From assembly GCF_023150235.1 (NCBI RefSeq), contig NZ_JAKLLH010000004.1, positions 78,127 to 142,126 on the forward strand: a stretch of DNA of 64,000 nucleotides, read 5' to 3'. Below are positions 17,371 to 27,721 of this stretch, one piece after another. Position 1 is the stretch's first letter; every line of letters begins with the position of its first letter. A program made the position numbers and the translations under genes. The DNA comes from Azonexus sp. (lineage in GTDB: Bacteria; Pseudomonadota; Gammaproteobacteria; Burkholderiales; Rhodocyclaceae). The notes beneath the pieces were generated by a model. The model was not told the DNA's origin. It made no database searches and was given only the letters and a program-made list of their open reading frames with translations.

Positions 17371-18675
17371 ATGACGGTCACCATCCAGCGGCTTTCCACG
17401 GTCGACGCCGATTTTTCGGCAAAACTGAAGACCCTGCTCGCCTTCGAGGCAGCGGCTGACGAGAACATCGAGCGCACGGTTGCCGGCATCCTGGCCGACG
17501 TCAAGACCCGGGGCGACGCGGCGGTGATCGAGTACAGCAACCGCTTCGACCGGCTTGCCGTCACGGCGATGGCCGACCTCGAACTGTCGCGCGGCGAACT
17601 CGAAGCCGCGCTCGCCGGCCTGCCCGCCGAGCGCCGTGCCGCGCTCGAAGCCGCCGCCAGCCGCGTGCGTGCCTACCACGAGCGGCAGAAGCTGGATGGC
17701 TGGTCCTACACCGAAGCCGATGGCACCCTGCTCGGCCAGATGATCACCCCGCTCGACCGCGTCGGCCTCTACGTGCCAGGTGGCAAGGCGGCCTATCCGT
17801 CGTCGGTGCTGATGAACGCGATTCCGGCCAAGGTCGCCGGGGTCAAGGAACTGATCATGGTGGTGCCGACGCCGGGCGGCGAGAAGAACCCGCTGGTGCT
17901 GGCCGCCGCCTGCCTGGCCGGAGTGGACCGGGTGTTCACCATCGGCGGCGCGCAAGCTGTCGGTGCACTGGCCTACGGCACCGACAGCGTGCCGCAGGTG
18001 GACAAGATCGTCGGCCCCGGCAACGCCTACGTCGCCACCGCCAAGCGCCGCGTTTTCGGCATCGTCGGCATCGACATGGTTGCCGGTCCGTCCGAAATCC
18101 TGGTCGTCGCCGACGGTTCGGGCAACCCGGACTGGGTGGCGATGGACCTCTTCTCGCAGGCCGAGCACGACGAACTGGCGCAATCGATCCTGATCTGCCC
18201 GGACGCCGCTTTCATCGAGCAAGTGCAGGCCAGCATCGACAAACTGCTGCCGAGCATGCCGCGCCAGGACACCATCCGCACCTCGCTGAACAACCGTGGC
18301 GCCTTCATTCTGGTTCGCGACATGGACGAAGCGGTGGCCATCGCCAACCGCGTCGCTCCCGAGCACCTCGAACTGGCGCTGGCCGATCCCGATCCCTGGG
18401 TCGAAAAAATTCACCACGCCGGCGCCATCTTCATCGGCCATTACACCTCGGAAGCGCTGGGCGATTACTGCGCCGGCCCCAACCACGTGCTGCCGACCTC
18501 CGGCTCGGCGCGCTTCTCGTCGCCGCTTGGCGTCTATGACTTCCAGAAGCGCACCAGCCTGATCAAGGTGTCGAAAGCCGGGGCGCAGACCCTGGGCCGC
18601 ATTGCCGGCACGCTGGCCGACGGCGAAGGCCTGCCGGCACACGCCGCGTCGGCGCGGCTGCGCCTGGAAAACTGA
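17371..18675 (+). CDS. hisD: Histidinol dehydrogenase
   Basis: A 434-residue zinc enzyme performing the last two steps of histidine synthesis, histidinol to histidine with two NAD. Family motifs are present: [32 protein letters not shown], the QAEHDE zinc region and PEHLEL. The ATG follows the hisG stop directly. The usual next gene, hisC, is absent here and lies 5 kb downstream on the other strand. Confidence 0.96.
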   Translation: MTVTIQRLSTVDADFSAKLKTLLAFEAAADENIERTVAGILADVKTRGDAAVIEYSNRFDRLAVTAMADLELSRGELEAALAGLPAERRAALEAAASRVRAYHERQKLDGWSYTEADGTLLGQMITPLDRVGLYVPGGKAAYPSSVLMNAIPAKVAGVKELIMVVPTPGGEKNPLVLAAACLAGVDRVFTIGGAQAVGALAYGTDSVPQVDKIVGPGNAYVATAKRRVFGIVGIDMVAGPSEILVVADGSGNPDWVAMDLFSQAEHDELAQSILICPDAAFIEQVQASIDKLLPSMPRQDTIRTSLNNRGAFILVRDMDEAVAIANRVAPEHLELALADPDPWVEKIHHAGAIFIGHYTSEALGDYCAGPNHVLPTSGSARFSSPLGVYDFQKRTSLIKVSKAGAQTLGRIAGTLADGEGLPAHAASARLRLEN

Positions 18676-18682
18676 GCTTTTT

Positions 18683-18696
18683 CACGGTCGACCGTG
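18683..18696. promoter_or_regulatory. 14-bp perfect palindrome CACGGTCGACCGTG over the chrA-type start codon
   Basis: The palindrome is extended by TTTT on the left and GGAAAA on the right, in the 18-base gap between hisD and the next gene, and its last three bases are that gene's GTG start. The same 14-mer occurs at 32866-32879 and its half-motif recurs widely in the window. Confidence 0.5.
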
Positions 18697-19278
18697 GAAA
18701 ACCACCAAAACGCTGCTGCCGGCTCCGGCAGCCGCCCGCGCCCGGATCTCCGGGCGCTTTTTTTCGGCTTTTCGAGCGTCGGCCTGTCCGGCTTCGGCGG
18801 CGTGCTGCCCTTTGCCCGGCGGATGCTGGTCGAAGATAAAGGCTGGCTCTCGGCCGAGGAATTCAACACCCAGCTTGGCCTCTGCCAGTTCCTCCCCGGC
18901 CCCAACGTGATCAACCTCGCGGTGGTGGTCGGCAAGCGCTACGGCGGCCTGGCCGGTGCCTGCGTCGCGCCGCTTGGCCTCTTGCTCGGGCCCTTCCTGA
19001 TCGTGCTGCTGCTGGCGCTGGCCTACGACACCTGGGGCGAGTTGCCGCGCGTCCAGGGCCTGCTGCGCGGGATTGCGGCGGTCGGCGTCGGGCTGTTGTT
19101 CGCGATGGCCTGGCGGATGGCGACGGCGCTCAAGGATAAATTCCTTTTTTTGCCGTTTACCGCGTTGACCGTGATCGCCATCGCCGGCCTGCGCTGGCCT
19201 TTGCCCTGGGTGATGCTCGCCGGGCTGCTGGCGGCGGGCTCGCTGGCTTACCGCCGGCTGGGCCGGCGGCGCGATTGA
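18694..19278 (+). CDS. Chromate transporter, first half protein
   Basis: A 194-residue CHR-family membrane protein. It has the family's N-terminal block FSSVGLSGFGGVLPFARRMLVE, the LPGPNVINLAV motif and about five to six hydrophobic segments. Short CHR proteins occur as adjacent pairs that together equal one long ChrA, which exports chromate using the membrane potential. Its partner starts 9 bases downstream. The GTG start lies within a palindrome and lacks a clear ribosome site, so the exact start is uncertain. Confidence 0.82.
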   Translation: MENHQNAAAGSGSRPRPDLRALFFGFSSVGLSGFGGVLPFARRMLVEDKGWLSAEEFNTQLGLCQFLPGPNVINLAVVVGKRYGGLAGACVAPLGLLLGPFLIVLLLALAYDTWGELPRVQGLLRGIAAVGVGLLFAMAWRMATALKDKFLFLPFTALTVIAIAGLRWPLPWVMLAGLLAAGSLAYRRLGRRRD

Positions 19279-19287
19279 GGGACGCCG

Positions 19288-19803
19288 ATGCTGCTCGACC
19301 TGTTCCGCGAATTTGCCATTCTCGCTTTCGTCGCCTTCGGCGGCGCCACCGCGCTGCTGCCGGAAATGCACCGGGTGGTAGTCGAGCAGCACCATTGGCT
19401 CGACAACACCACCTTCACTCATCTCTATGCCATCGCCCAGGCGGCGCCAGGGCCGAACGTGCTGGTGGTGACGCTGATCGGCTGGCAGATCGCCGGCCTC
19501 GCCGGGGCGGCGGTGGCGACGCTGGCGATGTGTCTGCCGATGAGCGTGCTGATCTATCTGTTGATCGACCGCTGGCAGGGCTTTGCCGGCCGCCGCTGGC
19601 AGCAGGCGATCAGTCTCGGCGTGGCGCCGCTGGCAGTCGGGCTGGTGTTTTCCGGAGCGACCCTGATTGCGCAGGCGGCAGCTTTCGGTCCGGCAGCCTG
19701 GGCGCTGGTGGTGCTTGCCGGCGGGCTCAGTCTGCGCACGCACTGGCATCCGCTGTGGCTGATTGCGGGCGGGGCCTTGTGCGGCGCATCGGGCTGGGTC
19801 TGA
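19288..19803 (+). CDS. Chromate transporter, second half protein
   Basis: A 171-residue CHR-family protein, partner of the preceding gene. It shows the related N-terminal block FVAFGGATALLPEMHRVVVEQ and the APGPNVLVVTLIGW motif, then four to five hydrophobic helices. Paired short CHR proteins insert with opposite topology and act together. Both genes sit inside the histidine cluster without any obvious link to it. Confidence 0.82.
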   Translation: MLLDLFREFAILAFVAFGGATALLPEMHRVVVEQHHWLDNTTFTHLYAIAQAAPGPNVLVVTLIGWQIAGLAGAAVATLAMCLPMSVLIYLLIDRWQGFAGRRWQQAISLGVAPLAVGLVFSGATLIAQAAAFGPAAWALVVLAGGLSLRTHWHPLWLIAGGALCGASGWV

Positions 19804-20035
19804 GAACCTGCGAACGATTTGTTCACAGCCGCTCCCCGCACCCGGACGAGCCCGCTTGGCCTTGCAATGCTCGCCATGGCCCGAGCCATGACGGCACTTT
19901 GCGCCTTGATCGTGCACGCCTGGACGCGTTGCTCGGGCGTGCCCGGATAATTCACCGGTCCTGAGCCGGGAATCGGGGGAAGTCCCGGCTTCCACGGGGG
20001 GCATTGCGGCGCTATCCTGAGCAGGTTTTCTGCCG

Positions 20036-23000
20036 ATGAGCCGGGGTGATGCCGTGCGCGCCTATTCGATCCGTTCCCGCCTGTTGTTGCTGGTCGTTGC
20101 CCTGGCCTTGCCGCTGGCGCTGATGATCGCCTACGCGGTCCACCAGCAAATGCAGCTCAATATTGATCGTGCCAAGGAATCGCTGCGTACCCTGGCCGGG
20201 GTGATGGCGAACAATACCGGCGAGCACATCGCCCAGGCTCGGCAGACGCTCGAAATGCTGGCCGCCCGCCCCCTCATCCGCCAGCTCGATGCCCATCGCT
20301 GCGATCCCTTGCTCGACGAGCTGTTCACCTTGATGCCCGCCTACGCCAACGTCGTCTCCACCGATCTGGCGGGTCGTACCCTGTGTTCGGCCTTGCGCTC
20401 ACCGGCGGGGACGCTGCCCGATGTTGGGGCCATGCCCTGGTTTGGCGAGTTCAGGGACAAGGGACGTTTCGCGGTGGGTAGCCCGCATTGGGGGCCGATC
20501 AGCGGGAAATGGGTGTCGGTGATGAGCATGCCGGTGCTCGACGGAGAGGGGCGCCTGGCCGGTGGTATTCATCTTCCCATCGATCTCTCCCTGTTCAACC
20601 CCGGTTTGCCCGAGGGCGCCTTGCCGCCGGGGAGCCGTTACGGTTTTGTCGATGCCAGGGGGGTTCTGGTCTGGCGCAATGTCGACCCCGAAGGCAGCGT
20701 CGGACAACGCCTGAATTTGCCCGCATTCGTCCGTGCCATGCCGTTGCGTGAAGGTGAGTTCGAGGCGGAAGGCACCGATGGGGTTCGCCGCTTCTTCGCC
20801 GTTCGTCCCTTGCCGGAAGCCGGCTGGACCGCTTTCATCGGCATGCCGGTGGAGCATATCTACGATCAGGCGCGGCATGGCGCCTTGCTCGCAACGGTGG
20901 TGCTAGTTGTTCTGCTCTTGCTGCTGGCGGCGATTTCCTTGCGTATTGCCCACGGTATCGCCAAGCCGGTGGCCGACCTGGCGGGTGTCGCCCGCGATAT
21001 TCACGCCGGCAGGATCGTGCGCGCCAGGCGGGAGGGACCGGCTGAAGTGGTTGCCGTGGCCGATGAGTTCAATGCCATGCTCGATGCCAGCGGCGAGAGC
21101 GAGCGCCGCTTGCGGGCCTTTCTCAACAATAGCGCGATCATTGCCTGGCTCAAGCGCGAGGATGGTCGCCTGCTTTTCGCCAGCGACAATTTTTTGGCGC
21201 ATTTCGGTTTGAGCGGCGAGGAAGTGCAGGGGCGCAGCGATCGTGAAATCTGGTCGCCGGAGATCGCCGATACCTTCCAGCGCAGCGATGCCGACCTGCT
21301 CGCACGCGGCGGTTCGCACGAGCTGGTCGAGCTGGCGGTGACGCCGGATGGGCGTCGCAGCTGGTGGTTGAGCAATAAATTCGTTTTCGAGGGGCGCGAT
21401 GGCGAACGCTATCTGGGCGGCGTCGCCGTGGATATTACCGAGCGCAAGCAGGTGGCCGACCGCAACGAGGAAATCTTGCGCACCGCACTTGACGGCTATT
21501 GGCTGGTTTGTCGCGACGGTCGCCTGCGCGAGGTCAATGTGCGCGCTTGCGAGATGCTGGGCTACAGCAACGAGGAAATGCTGCGGCTCGGTATCGAGGA
21601 AATCGATGTGGCCGAGCGGCGCGAATTGATCGTGAGCCGCATGCAGCAGGTCGTCGAGCGGGGCGGGCTGATTTTCGAGTCGCTGCACCGGCGCAAGGAT
21701 GGCGGGGTCGTCGCCGTCGAGATTTCGGTCGGTTTTTTGCCGGAAGAGGGTTTGTTTCCTGTTTTCATCCGTGACATCGGCGAGCGCAAGCGGCACGAGC
21801 GGGCGATTGGCGAGCTCAATGCCCGCCTCGAGCGTCGGGTGGCCGAGCGCACCGCCGAGTTGCTGGTGGCCAAGGATGCGGCCGAGGCGGCAAGCCATGC
21901 CAAGAGCGCCTTCCTGGCGAATATGAGTCATGAGCTGCGGACGCCGATGAACGCGATCATGGGCATGCTCGCCCTGCTCATGCGGCGCGGCGGCGATGAG
22001 CGCCTGCTTGAGCAATTGCGCAAGATCGACCGTGCATCGCGGCATCTGCTGGGCATCATCAACGACGTACTCGACCTGTCGAAAATCGAGTCCGGGCATT
22101 TTTCGCTACTGAATGCGCCTTTCCGTCTGGAAGAAGTGTTCGAGCAACTGCGCAGCGTGCTTGTCGACGGTGCCGCGGAGAGAGGTCTGAGCTTGCGTAT
22201 CGAGGCGCCGCCGGCGCTGGTGACGCGCCAGTTGCAGGGAGACGCCCAGCATTTGGCGCAGATCTGGATGAATTTTGCCGGCAATGCAATCAAGTTTTCC
22301 GAGCGCGGCGAGGTGGTGCTTGCCGTCGAATTGCTGGCCGAAGACGAGCATGCCCTGCTGATTCGCGGCGAGGTCCGCGACCAGGGGATAGGGATCGAAC
22401 TCGATGTCCTGCCGCGCCTGTTCTCGGCCTTTGAGCAGGCCGACAACTCGATGGCGAGAAAATACGGTGGAACCGGCCTGGGGCTGGCGATCAGCAAGCG
22501 CCTGGCGCAGATGATGGGCGGCGAGGTCGGGGTCGAAAGCGTACCCGGTGCGGGCAGCCGCTTCTGGTTTACCGCACGCCTGGCGCTGGGAGGGGCGGGA
22601 AGGGCGCGACGTCCCCGGCCGCAGCGGCTGCCCTCCGAAGAAATCCTGCGCCGCGATTTTGCCGGGCGCATGGTCCTGCTGGTCGAGGATGAGCCCGTCA
22701 ATCAGGAGGTGTCGCGCACCTTGCTGGCCGAAGCCGGCTTGCGGGTCGATCTGGCCGACGATGGGCTTATCGCTGTCGAGCGTGCCACGGGGTGCAAATA
22801 TGCCTTGATCCTGATGGACATGCAGATGCCGAACATGAACGGACTCGACGCCGCACGGGCGATCCGCGCCGCCGGTGCAAACCGGGAAACGCCGATCATC
22901 GCGATGACTGCCAATGCCTACGACGAAGACCGGCAGCGTTGCCTGGTGGCGGGAATGAATGCCCACATCGGCAAGCCGGTCAGTCCGCAACTGCTCTTCG

Positions 23001-23065
23001 ATACCCTGCTCGATTGGTTGAGCCGCGAACGCCGGGCTCAGGATTCAGGCGGGGAGGAGGGGTAG
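20036..23065 (+). CDS. Hybrid sensor histidine kinase (cache-HAMP-PAS-PAS-HisKA-HATPase-REC)
   Basis: A 1009-residue membrane kinase. Two transmembrane helices (about residues 15-35 and 280-305) frame a periplasmic cache-type sensor containing SGKWVSVMSMPV. A HAMP linker and two PAS domains (about 360-480 and 485-580) follow, then a coiled coil, HisKA with H in NMSHELRTPMNAIMG, HATPase with GTGLGLAISK, and a receiver with phospho-acceptor in LILMDMQMPNMNG. No partner regulator lies nearby, so output probably passes through an Hpt protein or regulator elsewhere. The 3' end overlaps a convergent small gene by 28 bases. Confidence 0.9.
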   Translation: MSRGDAVRAYSIRSRLLLLVVALALPLALMIAYAVHQQMQLNIDRAKESLRTLAGVMANNTGEHIAQARQTLEMLAARPLIRQLDAHRCDPLLDELFTLMPAYANVVSTDLAGRTLCSALRSPAGTLPDVGAMPWFGEFRDKGRFAVGSPHWGPISGKWVSVMSMPVLDGEGRLAGGIHLPIDLSLFNPGLPEGALPPGSRYGFVDARGVLVWRNVDPEGSVGQRLNLPAFVRAMPLREGEFEAEGTDGVRRFFAVRPLPEAGWTAFIGMPVEHIYDQARHGALLATVVLVVLLLLLAAISLRIAHGIAKPVADLAGVARDIHAGRIVRARREGPAEVVAVADEFNAMLDASGESERRLRAFLNNSAIIAWLKREDGRLLFASDNFLAHFGLSGEEVQGRSDREIWSPEIADTFQRSDADLLARGGSHELVELAVTPDGRRSWWLSNKFVFEGRDGERYLGGVAVDITERKQVADRNEEILRTALDGYWLVCRDGRLREVNVRACEMLGYSNEEMLRLGIEEIDVAERRELIVSRMQQVVERGGLIFESLHRRKDGGVVAVEISVGFLPEEGLFPVFIRDIGERKRHERAIGELNARLERRVAERTAELLVAKDAAEAASHAKSAFLANMSHELRTPMNAIMGMLALLMRRGGDERLLEQLRKIDRASRHLLGIINDVLDLSKIESGHFSLLNAPFRLEEVFEQLRSVLVDGAAERGLSLRIEAPPALVTRQLQGDAQHLAQIWMNFAGNAIKFSERGEVVLAVELLAEDEHALLIRGEVRDQGIGIELDVLPRLFSAFEQADNSMARKYGGTGLGLAISKRLAQMMGGEVGVESVPGAGSRFWFTARLALGGAGRARRPRPQRLPSEEILRRDFAGRMVLLVEDEPVNQEVSRTLLAEAGLRVDLADDGLIAVERATGCKYALILMDMQMPNMNGLDAARAIRAAGANRETPIIAMTANAYDEDRQRCLVAGMNAHIGKPVSPQLLFDTLLDWLSRERRAQDSGGEEG

Positions 23066-23265
23066 GGGTTGTGCAGCGCGGCGACGATGCCGGCAAAGAC
23101 GCTGCGAACCTGTGCCTCGTCGCATTCCATCAGGAGTGCATCCTCAAAGGCATCCTGAGCCATCTGGCGCAGTTCTTCGAGATTTTCGCTCAACACCTTG
23201 ATTTTTTCGGTACAGGCGACGATGGAGCCGTCGGGCCGACGCCAGATGATTTGTGGTTTGCTCAT
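23038..23265 (-). CDS. Small conserved protein of unknown function
   Basis: A 75-residue acidic soluble protein starting MSKPQIIWRRPDGSIV. I do not recognise a characterised family. It begins with a strand-rich segment, and the rest is predicted helical with a C-terminal proline/serine tail. The start at 23265 lies within the last bases of the upstream Rieske gene, and their close spacing suggests one transcript (hisC - Rieske - this gene). The last 28 bases overlap the hybrid kinase gene on the other strand. Confidence 0.7.
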   Translation of the reverse strand: MSKPQIIWRRPDGSIVACTEKIKVLSENLEELRQMAQDAFEDALLMECDEAQVRSVFAGIVAALHNPYPSSPPES

Positions 23266-23654
23266 GTTTTTTTCTCCGGCGGGGCGACCTGGATTTCTCC
23301 ATCGACGATCTGCAGCGGAATCGCCAGCAGCCATTCGCCGACGCAGTCGCCGTATTCGCAATAGCCATCCTGCCAGCGGTAGCGCGCGTAGTGCACGCAG
23401 CAGTGGATGCTGGTGTGCGGTTTGACGCCGAGGTGTTCGAGCTTGCTGGCCAGCGGTACGCCGAAGTGGGCGCAACGATTGACGTAGGCGTAGATCTGTT
23501 CGCCGCTGCGCAGCAGGATGTAGCGGAAGGGTTGGGCCGGGTCGCCCAGTTCGTGCAGCGCGGCGGCGCCGTCGGCGAGTTCGTCCACGCAGCCGAGGCG
23601 GCTGCCCGGCGCCGGGGCACCGGGGACTTGATGCCAGGCGGCGATCTCGCTCAT
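23262..23654 (-). CDS. Rieske [2Fe-2S] domain protein
   Basis: A 130-residue soluble ferredoxin-like protein. The cluster ligands are C-A-H in RCAHFGVP and C-C-V-H in IHCCVHYARYRW, spaced wider than the common 15-17 residues. Downstream CEYGDCVGEWLLAIPL follows the usual pattern of the second half. Single-domain Rieske proteins serve as electron carriers, but the partner enzyme is not visible. It sits 7 bases after hisC and overlaps the 75-residue gene by 4 bases. Confidence 0.82.
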   Translation of the reverse strand: MSEIAAWHQVPGAPAPGSRLGCVDELADGAAALHELGDPAQPFRYILLRSGEQIYAYVNRCAHFGVPLASKLEHLGVKPHTSIHCCVHYARYRWQDGYCEYGDCVGEWLLAIPLQIVDGEIQVAPPEKKT

Positions 23655-23661
23655 GCCCGGA

Positions 23662-24741
23662 TCAGCCGAGGATGTCGCGCAGGGTGCTGGTCAGCGCGGC
23701 GCACTCGTCGTCGGTGCCGATGGTGATGCGCAGGAATTGGTCGATGCGCGGCAGCTTGAAATGGCGGACGATGATGTTGCGCTCGCGCAGGGCCTTGGCC
23801 AGTTCGCCGGCGTCGCGTTGCGGGTGGCGGGCGAAGACGAAGTTGGCGCCGGAGGGCAGGACCTCGAAGCCGAGCCCGGCCAGTTGCTCATTCAGCAGGT
23901 CGCGGCTGGCGATGACTTTGCGGCAGCAGTCGGCAAACCAGGCTTCATCCTCGATCGCGGCGACCGCGCCGACAATCGCCAGGCGGTCGAGCGGGTAGGA
24001 GTTGAAGCTGTTCTTGACCCGCTCCAGCGCTTCGATCAGGTCCGGGTGGCCGACTGCGTAACCGACCCGTAGCCCGGCCAGCGAACGCGACTTGGACAGG
24101 GTGTGGATCACCAGCAGGTTGTCGAAGCGGGCGGTCAGCGGAATCGCCGTCTCGCCACCGAAGTCGATATAGGCCTCATCGACGATCACCACCGAGTCCG
24201 GGTTGGCGGCGGCAATTTCGGCAATCGCGTCGAGCGCCAGCAGGCGGCCGGTCGGTGCATTCGGGTTGGGGAAAATGATGCCGCCGTGGCGTTGACCGTG
24301 GACGGGGGCGTAATCGGCCGAACGCAGCGTGAAATCGTCGGCCAGCGGGACGCAGCGGTAATCGACGCCGTAGAGCCCGCAGTACACCGGGTAGAAGCTG
24401 TAGGTGATATCCGGGAAGAGGATCGGCGCATCGTGCTTGAGCAGCGCCTGGAAGGCGTGCGCCAGCACTTCGTCTGAACCGTTGCCGACGAAGACCTGCG
24501 CCGGCGTCACCGCGTAGCGGCGGGCGACTGCCTGCTTGAGCAGGTCGGCGTTGGGGTCGGGGTAGAGGCGCAGGCGGCCGGCATCGTCGCCGAGCTCGGC
24601 CTGGATCGCAGCCAGCGCCCTGGGCGATGGCGGATAGGGATTCTCGTTGGTGTTGAGCTTGATCAGGTTGGCGATCTTGGGCTGTTCGCCCGGTACGTAG
24701 GGGGTGAGGTCGCGGGCGACCTGGCTCCAGAAGCGGCTCAT
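23662..24741 (-). CDS. hisC: Histidinol-phosphate aminotransferase
   Basis: A 359-residue PLP enzyme converting imidazole-acetol phosphate and glutamate to histidinol phosphate. Visible are [13 protein letters not shown], the NPNAPTG motif and the PLP lysine region [16 protein letters not shown]. It is transcribed away from hisB; the 153-base gap between them must hold both promoters. In related genomes hisC usually follows hisD on the same strand, so this arrangement looks rearranged. Confidence 0.94.
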   Translation of the reverse strand: MSRFWSQVARDLTPYVPGEQPKIANLIKLNTNENPYPPSPRALAAIQAELGDDAGRLRLYPDPNADLLKQAVARRYAVTPAQVFVGNGSDEVLAHAFQALLKHDAPILFPDITYSFYPVYCGLYGVDYRCVPLADDFTLRSADYAPVHGQRHGGIIFPNPNAPTGRLLALDAIAEIAAANPDSVVIVDEAYIDFGGETAIPLTARFDNLLVIHTLSKSRSLAGLRVGYAVGHPDLIEALERVKNSFNSYPLDRLAIVGAVAAIEDEAWFADCCRKVIASRDLLNEQLAGLGFEVLPSGANFVFARHPQRDAGELAKALRERNIIVRHFKLPRIDQFLRITIGTDDECAALTSTLRDILG

Positions 24742-24894
24742 GGGATTCGATCGAGAGTGTTGAGTGGCGGCGGACGCCGGGCTTGCAAGTCCGGATGCGA
24801 CCGCATCGTCGTGGGGGGAATGCAGGGCGAAATGGTATCATGCCCGTCTGTCGTCCTTTCTCGCGACCCTTGACTCTCTTACTTTCGACTCAAC

Positions 24895-25488
24895 ATGCGG
24901 CAAGCCGAAGTTACCCGTAATACCCTGGAGACGCAGATCACCGTCCGGGTCAATCTCGATGGCAGCGGCCAGGGCAAGTTCGCCACCGGCGTTCCCTTTC
25001 TCGACCACATGCTCGACCAGATCGCGCGGCATGGCCTGATCGATCTCGACATCGTCGCCAACGGCGACCTGCATATCGACGCGCACCATACCGTCGAAGA
25101 CCTCGGGATCACCCTCGGCCAGGCACTGGCCAAGGCCTGGGGCGACAAGAAGGGGCTGGCCCGCTACGGGCACAGCTACGTGCCGCTCGATGAAGCCTTG
25201 TCGCGAGTGGTGATCGACCTCTCCGGGCGACCGGGGCTGACCTACAACGTCGAGTACACGCGGGCGATGATCGGCAGTTTCGACGTCGACCTGTTCAGCG
25301 AATTCTTCCACGGCCTGGTCAACCACGCCGGGATGACGCTGCATATCGACAACCTGCGGGGTCAGAACGCCCACCATCAGGCCGAGACCATCTTCAAGGC
25401 CTTTGGCCGCGCGCTACGCATGGCGGTGACGCCGGACGAGCGGATGGCCGGCCTGATGCCCTCGACCAAGGGGACGCTCAATGGCTGA
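24895..25488 (+). CDS. hisB: Imidazoleglycerol-phosphate dehydratase
   Basis: A 197-residue single-domain HisB, without the N-terminal histidinol phosphatase found in enteric bacteria. The manganese-binding HHTVED, DHMLDQ and NAHHQAE motifs are present. The phosphatase step must be supplied elsewhere. The 3' end overlaps hisH by 8 bases, beginning the tightly packed hisBHAFIE run. Confidence 0.96.
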   Translation: MRQAEVTRNTLETQITVRVNLDGSGQGKFATGVPFLDHMLDQIARHGLIDLDIVANGDLHIDAHHTVEDLGITLGQALAKAWGDKKGLARYGHSYVPLDEALSRVVIDLSGRPGLTYNVEYTRAMIGSFDVDLFSEFFHGLVNHAGMTLHIDNLRGQNAHHQAETIFKAFGRALRMAVTPDERMAGLMPSTKGTLNG

Positions 25489-26119
25489 GACAATTGCCGT
25501 TATCGACTATGGCATGGGCAATCTGCGTTCGGTGGCCAAGGCCATTGAGCACGTCGCCGGCGCCGCCAGCGTCGTCGTCACCGCCGATCCGCAAGTGGTG
25601 GCAAGCGCCGACCGCGTAGTCTTTCCCGGTCAGGGCGCGATGCCCGACTGCATGCGCGAACTCGAAGCGCGTGGCCTGCGCGAAGCGGTGATCCAGGCCG
25701 CCGCCAGCAAGCCCTTCCTCGGGATTTGCGTCGGCGAGCAGATGCTGTTCGATCATAGCGAGGAGGGCGATGTGCCCGGCCTCGGCATCTTCCCCGGCCA
25801 GGTGCTGCGGTTTCCGACCGAAAAGATGGTCGACCGTGACGGTGCCCGGCTCAAGGTGCCGCACATGGGCTGGAACACGGTGCAGCAAAAGCCGCATCCC
25901 TTGTGGCGTGGTATCGCTGATGGGGCGCGCTTCTACTTCGTGCACAGCTATTGCGTACAGCATGTCGACCCGCAACTGACCACCGGCACCTGTGACTATG
26001 GCATCCCCTTTACCTGTGCGGTGGGGCGGGATAATATCTTCGCGGTTCAATTCCACCCGGAAAAGAGCGCCCGCGACGGCCTGCAGTTGCTGAAGAACTT
26101 TGTCGAGTGGCGTCCCTGA
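25481..26119 (+). CDS. hisH: Imidazole glycerol phosphate synthase, glutaminase subunit
   Basis: A 212-residue class I glutamine amidotransferase that feeds ammonia to HisF. The nucleophile cysteine is in [11 protein letters not shown], and the catalytic His/Glu are in AVQFHPEKS. The start overlaps hisB by 8 bases. About 100 bases with no gene separate it from hisA, the only sizable gap in this run. Confidence 0.95.
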   Translation: MAETIAVIDYGMGNLRSVAKAIEHVAGAASVVVTADPQVVASADRVVFPGQGAMPDCMRELEARGLREAVIQAAASKPFLGICVGEQMLFDHSEEGDVPGLGIFPGQVLRFPTEKMVDRDGARLKVPHMGWNTVQQKPHPLWRGIADGARFYFVHSYCVQHVDPQLTTGTCDYGIPFTCAVGRDNIFAVQFHPEKSARDGLQLLKNFVEWRP

Positions 26120-26222
26120 TTTTTCTCTGTGCGCCCTGTCGTCGAGCCGAACACAGAACTTTTCCTTCAGAATTTTCCCTCTCAGGTAGCGATTTTCGCC
26201 TCCGCTCATTCGTTTGACTCCC

Positions 26223-26963
26223 ATGCTGATTATTCCCGCAATCGATCTCAAGGACGGCCAGTGCGTGCGTCTCAAACAGGGCCTGATGGAGCAGGCTACC
26301 GTGTTCTCGGAAAGCCCGGCTGAACAGGCCCGGCACTGGCTGGAACAGGGGGCACGGCGGCTGCATCTGGTCGACCTCAACGGCGCCTTTGCCGGCAAAC
26401 CGAAGAATGCGGCCGCGATCAAGGACATCCTCAAGGAAGTCGGCGACCGGATTCCGGTGCAACTGGGTGGCGGCATCCGCGACCTCGACACCATCGAAGC
26501 CTGTCTCGACGGCGGCCTCTCCTACGTGATCATCGGCACGGCTGCGGTCAAGAACCCCGGTTTCCTGCACGATGCCTGCACTGCCTTCCCCGGCCACATC
26601 ATCGTCGGTCTCGATGCCAAGGATGGCAAGGTGGCAACTGACGGCTGGTCGAAGCTGACCGGCCACGACGTGGTCGATCTCGGCAAGAAGTACGAGGACT
26701 ACGGCGTCGAGTCGATCATCTATACCGACATCGGCCGCGACGGCATGCTCTCCGGGATCAATATCGAAGCCACCGTGCGCCTGGCGCAGGCGCTGACCAT
26801 CCCGGTGATCGCTTCCGGCGGTCTTTCCAACCTCGACGACATCCGCAACCTGTGCGCGGTCGAGGGCGAAGGCGTGGTCGGTACCATTGCCGGCCGGGCC
26901 ATCTACGACGGCTCGCTCGACTTTGCCGCTGCGCAGAAACTCGCCGACGAGTTGGGCGCCTGA
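26223..26963 (+). CDS. hisA: Phosphoribosylformimino-5-aminoimidazole carboxamide ribotide isomerase
   Basis: A 246-residue TIM barrel, with the N-terminal motif [15 protein letters not shown] and phosphate-binding QLGGGIRD and SGG blocks. It catalyses the Amadori rearrangement of ProFAR to PRFAR. The ATG at 26223 is chosen because it directly precedes LIIPAIDL; a TTG 9 bases upstream is in frame. The stop shares one base with the hisF start. Confidence 0.95.
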   Translation: MLIIPAIDLKDGQCVRLKQGLMEQATVFSESPAEQARHWLEQGARRLHLVDLNGAFAGKPKNAAAIKDILKEVGDRIPVQLGGGIRDLDTIEACLDGGLSYVIIGTAAVKNPGFLHDACTAFPGHIIVGLDAKDGKVATDGWSKLTGHDVVDLGKKYEDYGVESIIYTDIGRDGMLSGINIEATVRLAQALTIPVIASGGLSNLDDIRNLCAVEGEGVVGTIAGRAIYDGSLDFAAAQKLADELGA

Positions 26964-27721
26964 TGCTCGCCAAACGCATCATTCCCTGTCTGGATGTGAC
27001 TGCCGGTCGCGTCGTCAAGGGTACCAATTTTGTCGGCCTGCGCGATGCCGGTGATCCGATCGAGATCGCCCGCCGCTACAACGAGCAGGGCGCCGACGAA
27101 GTGACCTTCCTCGACATCACCGCCTCCAGCGACCAGCGCGACATCATCCTGCACATTGTCGAGGCCTGTGCCGAGCAGGTTTTCATCCCGCTCACCGTCG
27201 GTGGCGGCGTGCGCAAGGTCGAGGACGTGCGCCGGTTGCTCAACGCCGGGGCCGACAAGGTGTCGATGAACACGGCGGCGGTCCAGAACCCGGATCTGGT
27301 CTTCGATGCCTCGTCCAAGGTTGGCTCGCAGTGCATCGTTGTCGCCATCGACGCCAAGCAGGTGGCACCGGGTAAATGGCATGTATTCACCCACGGCGGC
27401 CGCAACGATACCGGTCTTGATGCCATCGCGTGGGCGCAGAAGGTTGCCGCCCTCGGCGCCGGTGAAATCCTGCTCACCAGCATGGATCGCGACGGGACCA
27501 AGAACGGCTTCGATCTGCCGCTGACCCGTGCGGTCTCCGACGCGGTCAGCATCCCGGTGATCGCCTCCGGCGGTGTCGGCAATCTGCAGCATCTGGCCGA
27601 CGGCGTTTCCGAAGGTCGCGCCGATGCGGTGCTGGCGGCTTCGATCTTCCACTTTGGTGAATACACCGTGCGTCAGGCCAAGGAGTACATGGCCGGGCGC
27701 GGGATCGAGGTGCGCCTGTAA
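26963..27721 (+). CDS. hisF: Imidazole glycerol phosphate synthase, cyclase subunit
   Basis: A 252-residue TIM barrel, with catalytic aspartates in [13 protein letters not shown] and in [12 protein letters not shown]. With HisH it turns PRFAR and ammonia into imidazole glycerol phosphate and AICAR. The start (TGATG) and the stop (TAATG) each share one base with a neighbour, indicating translational coupling with hisA and hisI. Confidence 0.96.
   Translation: MLAKRIIPCLDVTAGRVVKGTNFVGLRDAGDPIEIARRYNEQGADEVTFLDITASSDQRDIILHIVEACAEQVFIPLTVGGGVRKVEDVRRLLNAGADKVSMNTAAVQNPDLVFDASSKVGSQCIVVAIDAKQVAPGKWHVFTHGGRNDTGLDAIAWAQKVAALGAGEILLTSMDRDGTKNGFDLPLTRAVSDAVSIPVIASGGVGNLQHLADGVSEGRADAVLAASIFHFGEYTVRQAKEYMAGRGIEVRL

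Noticed and set aside
16666-18642. 658-residue minus-strand open frame across hisG-hisD
   Set aside because: It is antisense to two conserved enzymes and has no ribosome site or domain.
19275-19964. 229-residue plus-strand open frame overlapping the second CHR gene
   Set aside because: Out-of-frame shadow; the CHR protein in the other frame has family motifs and membrane helices.
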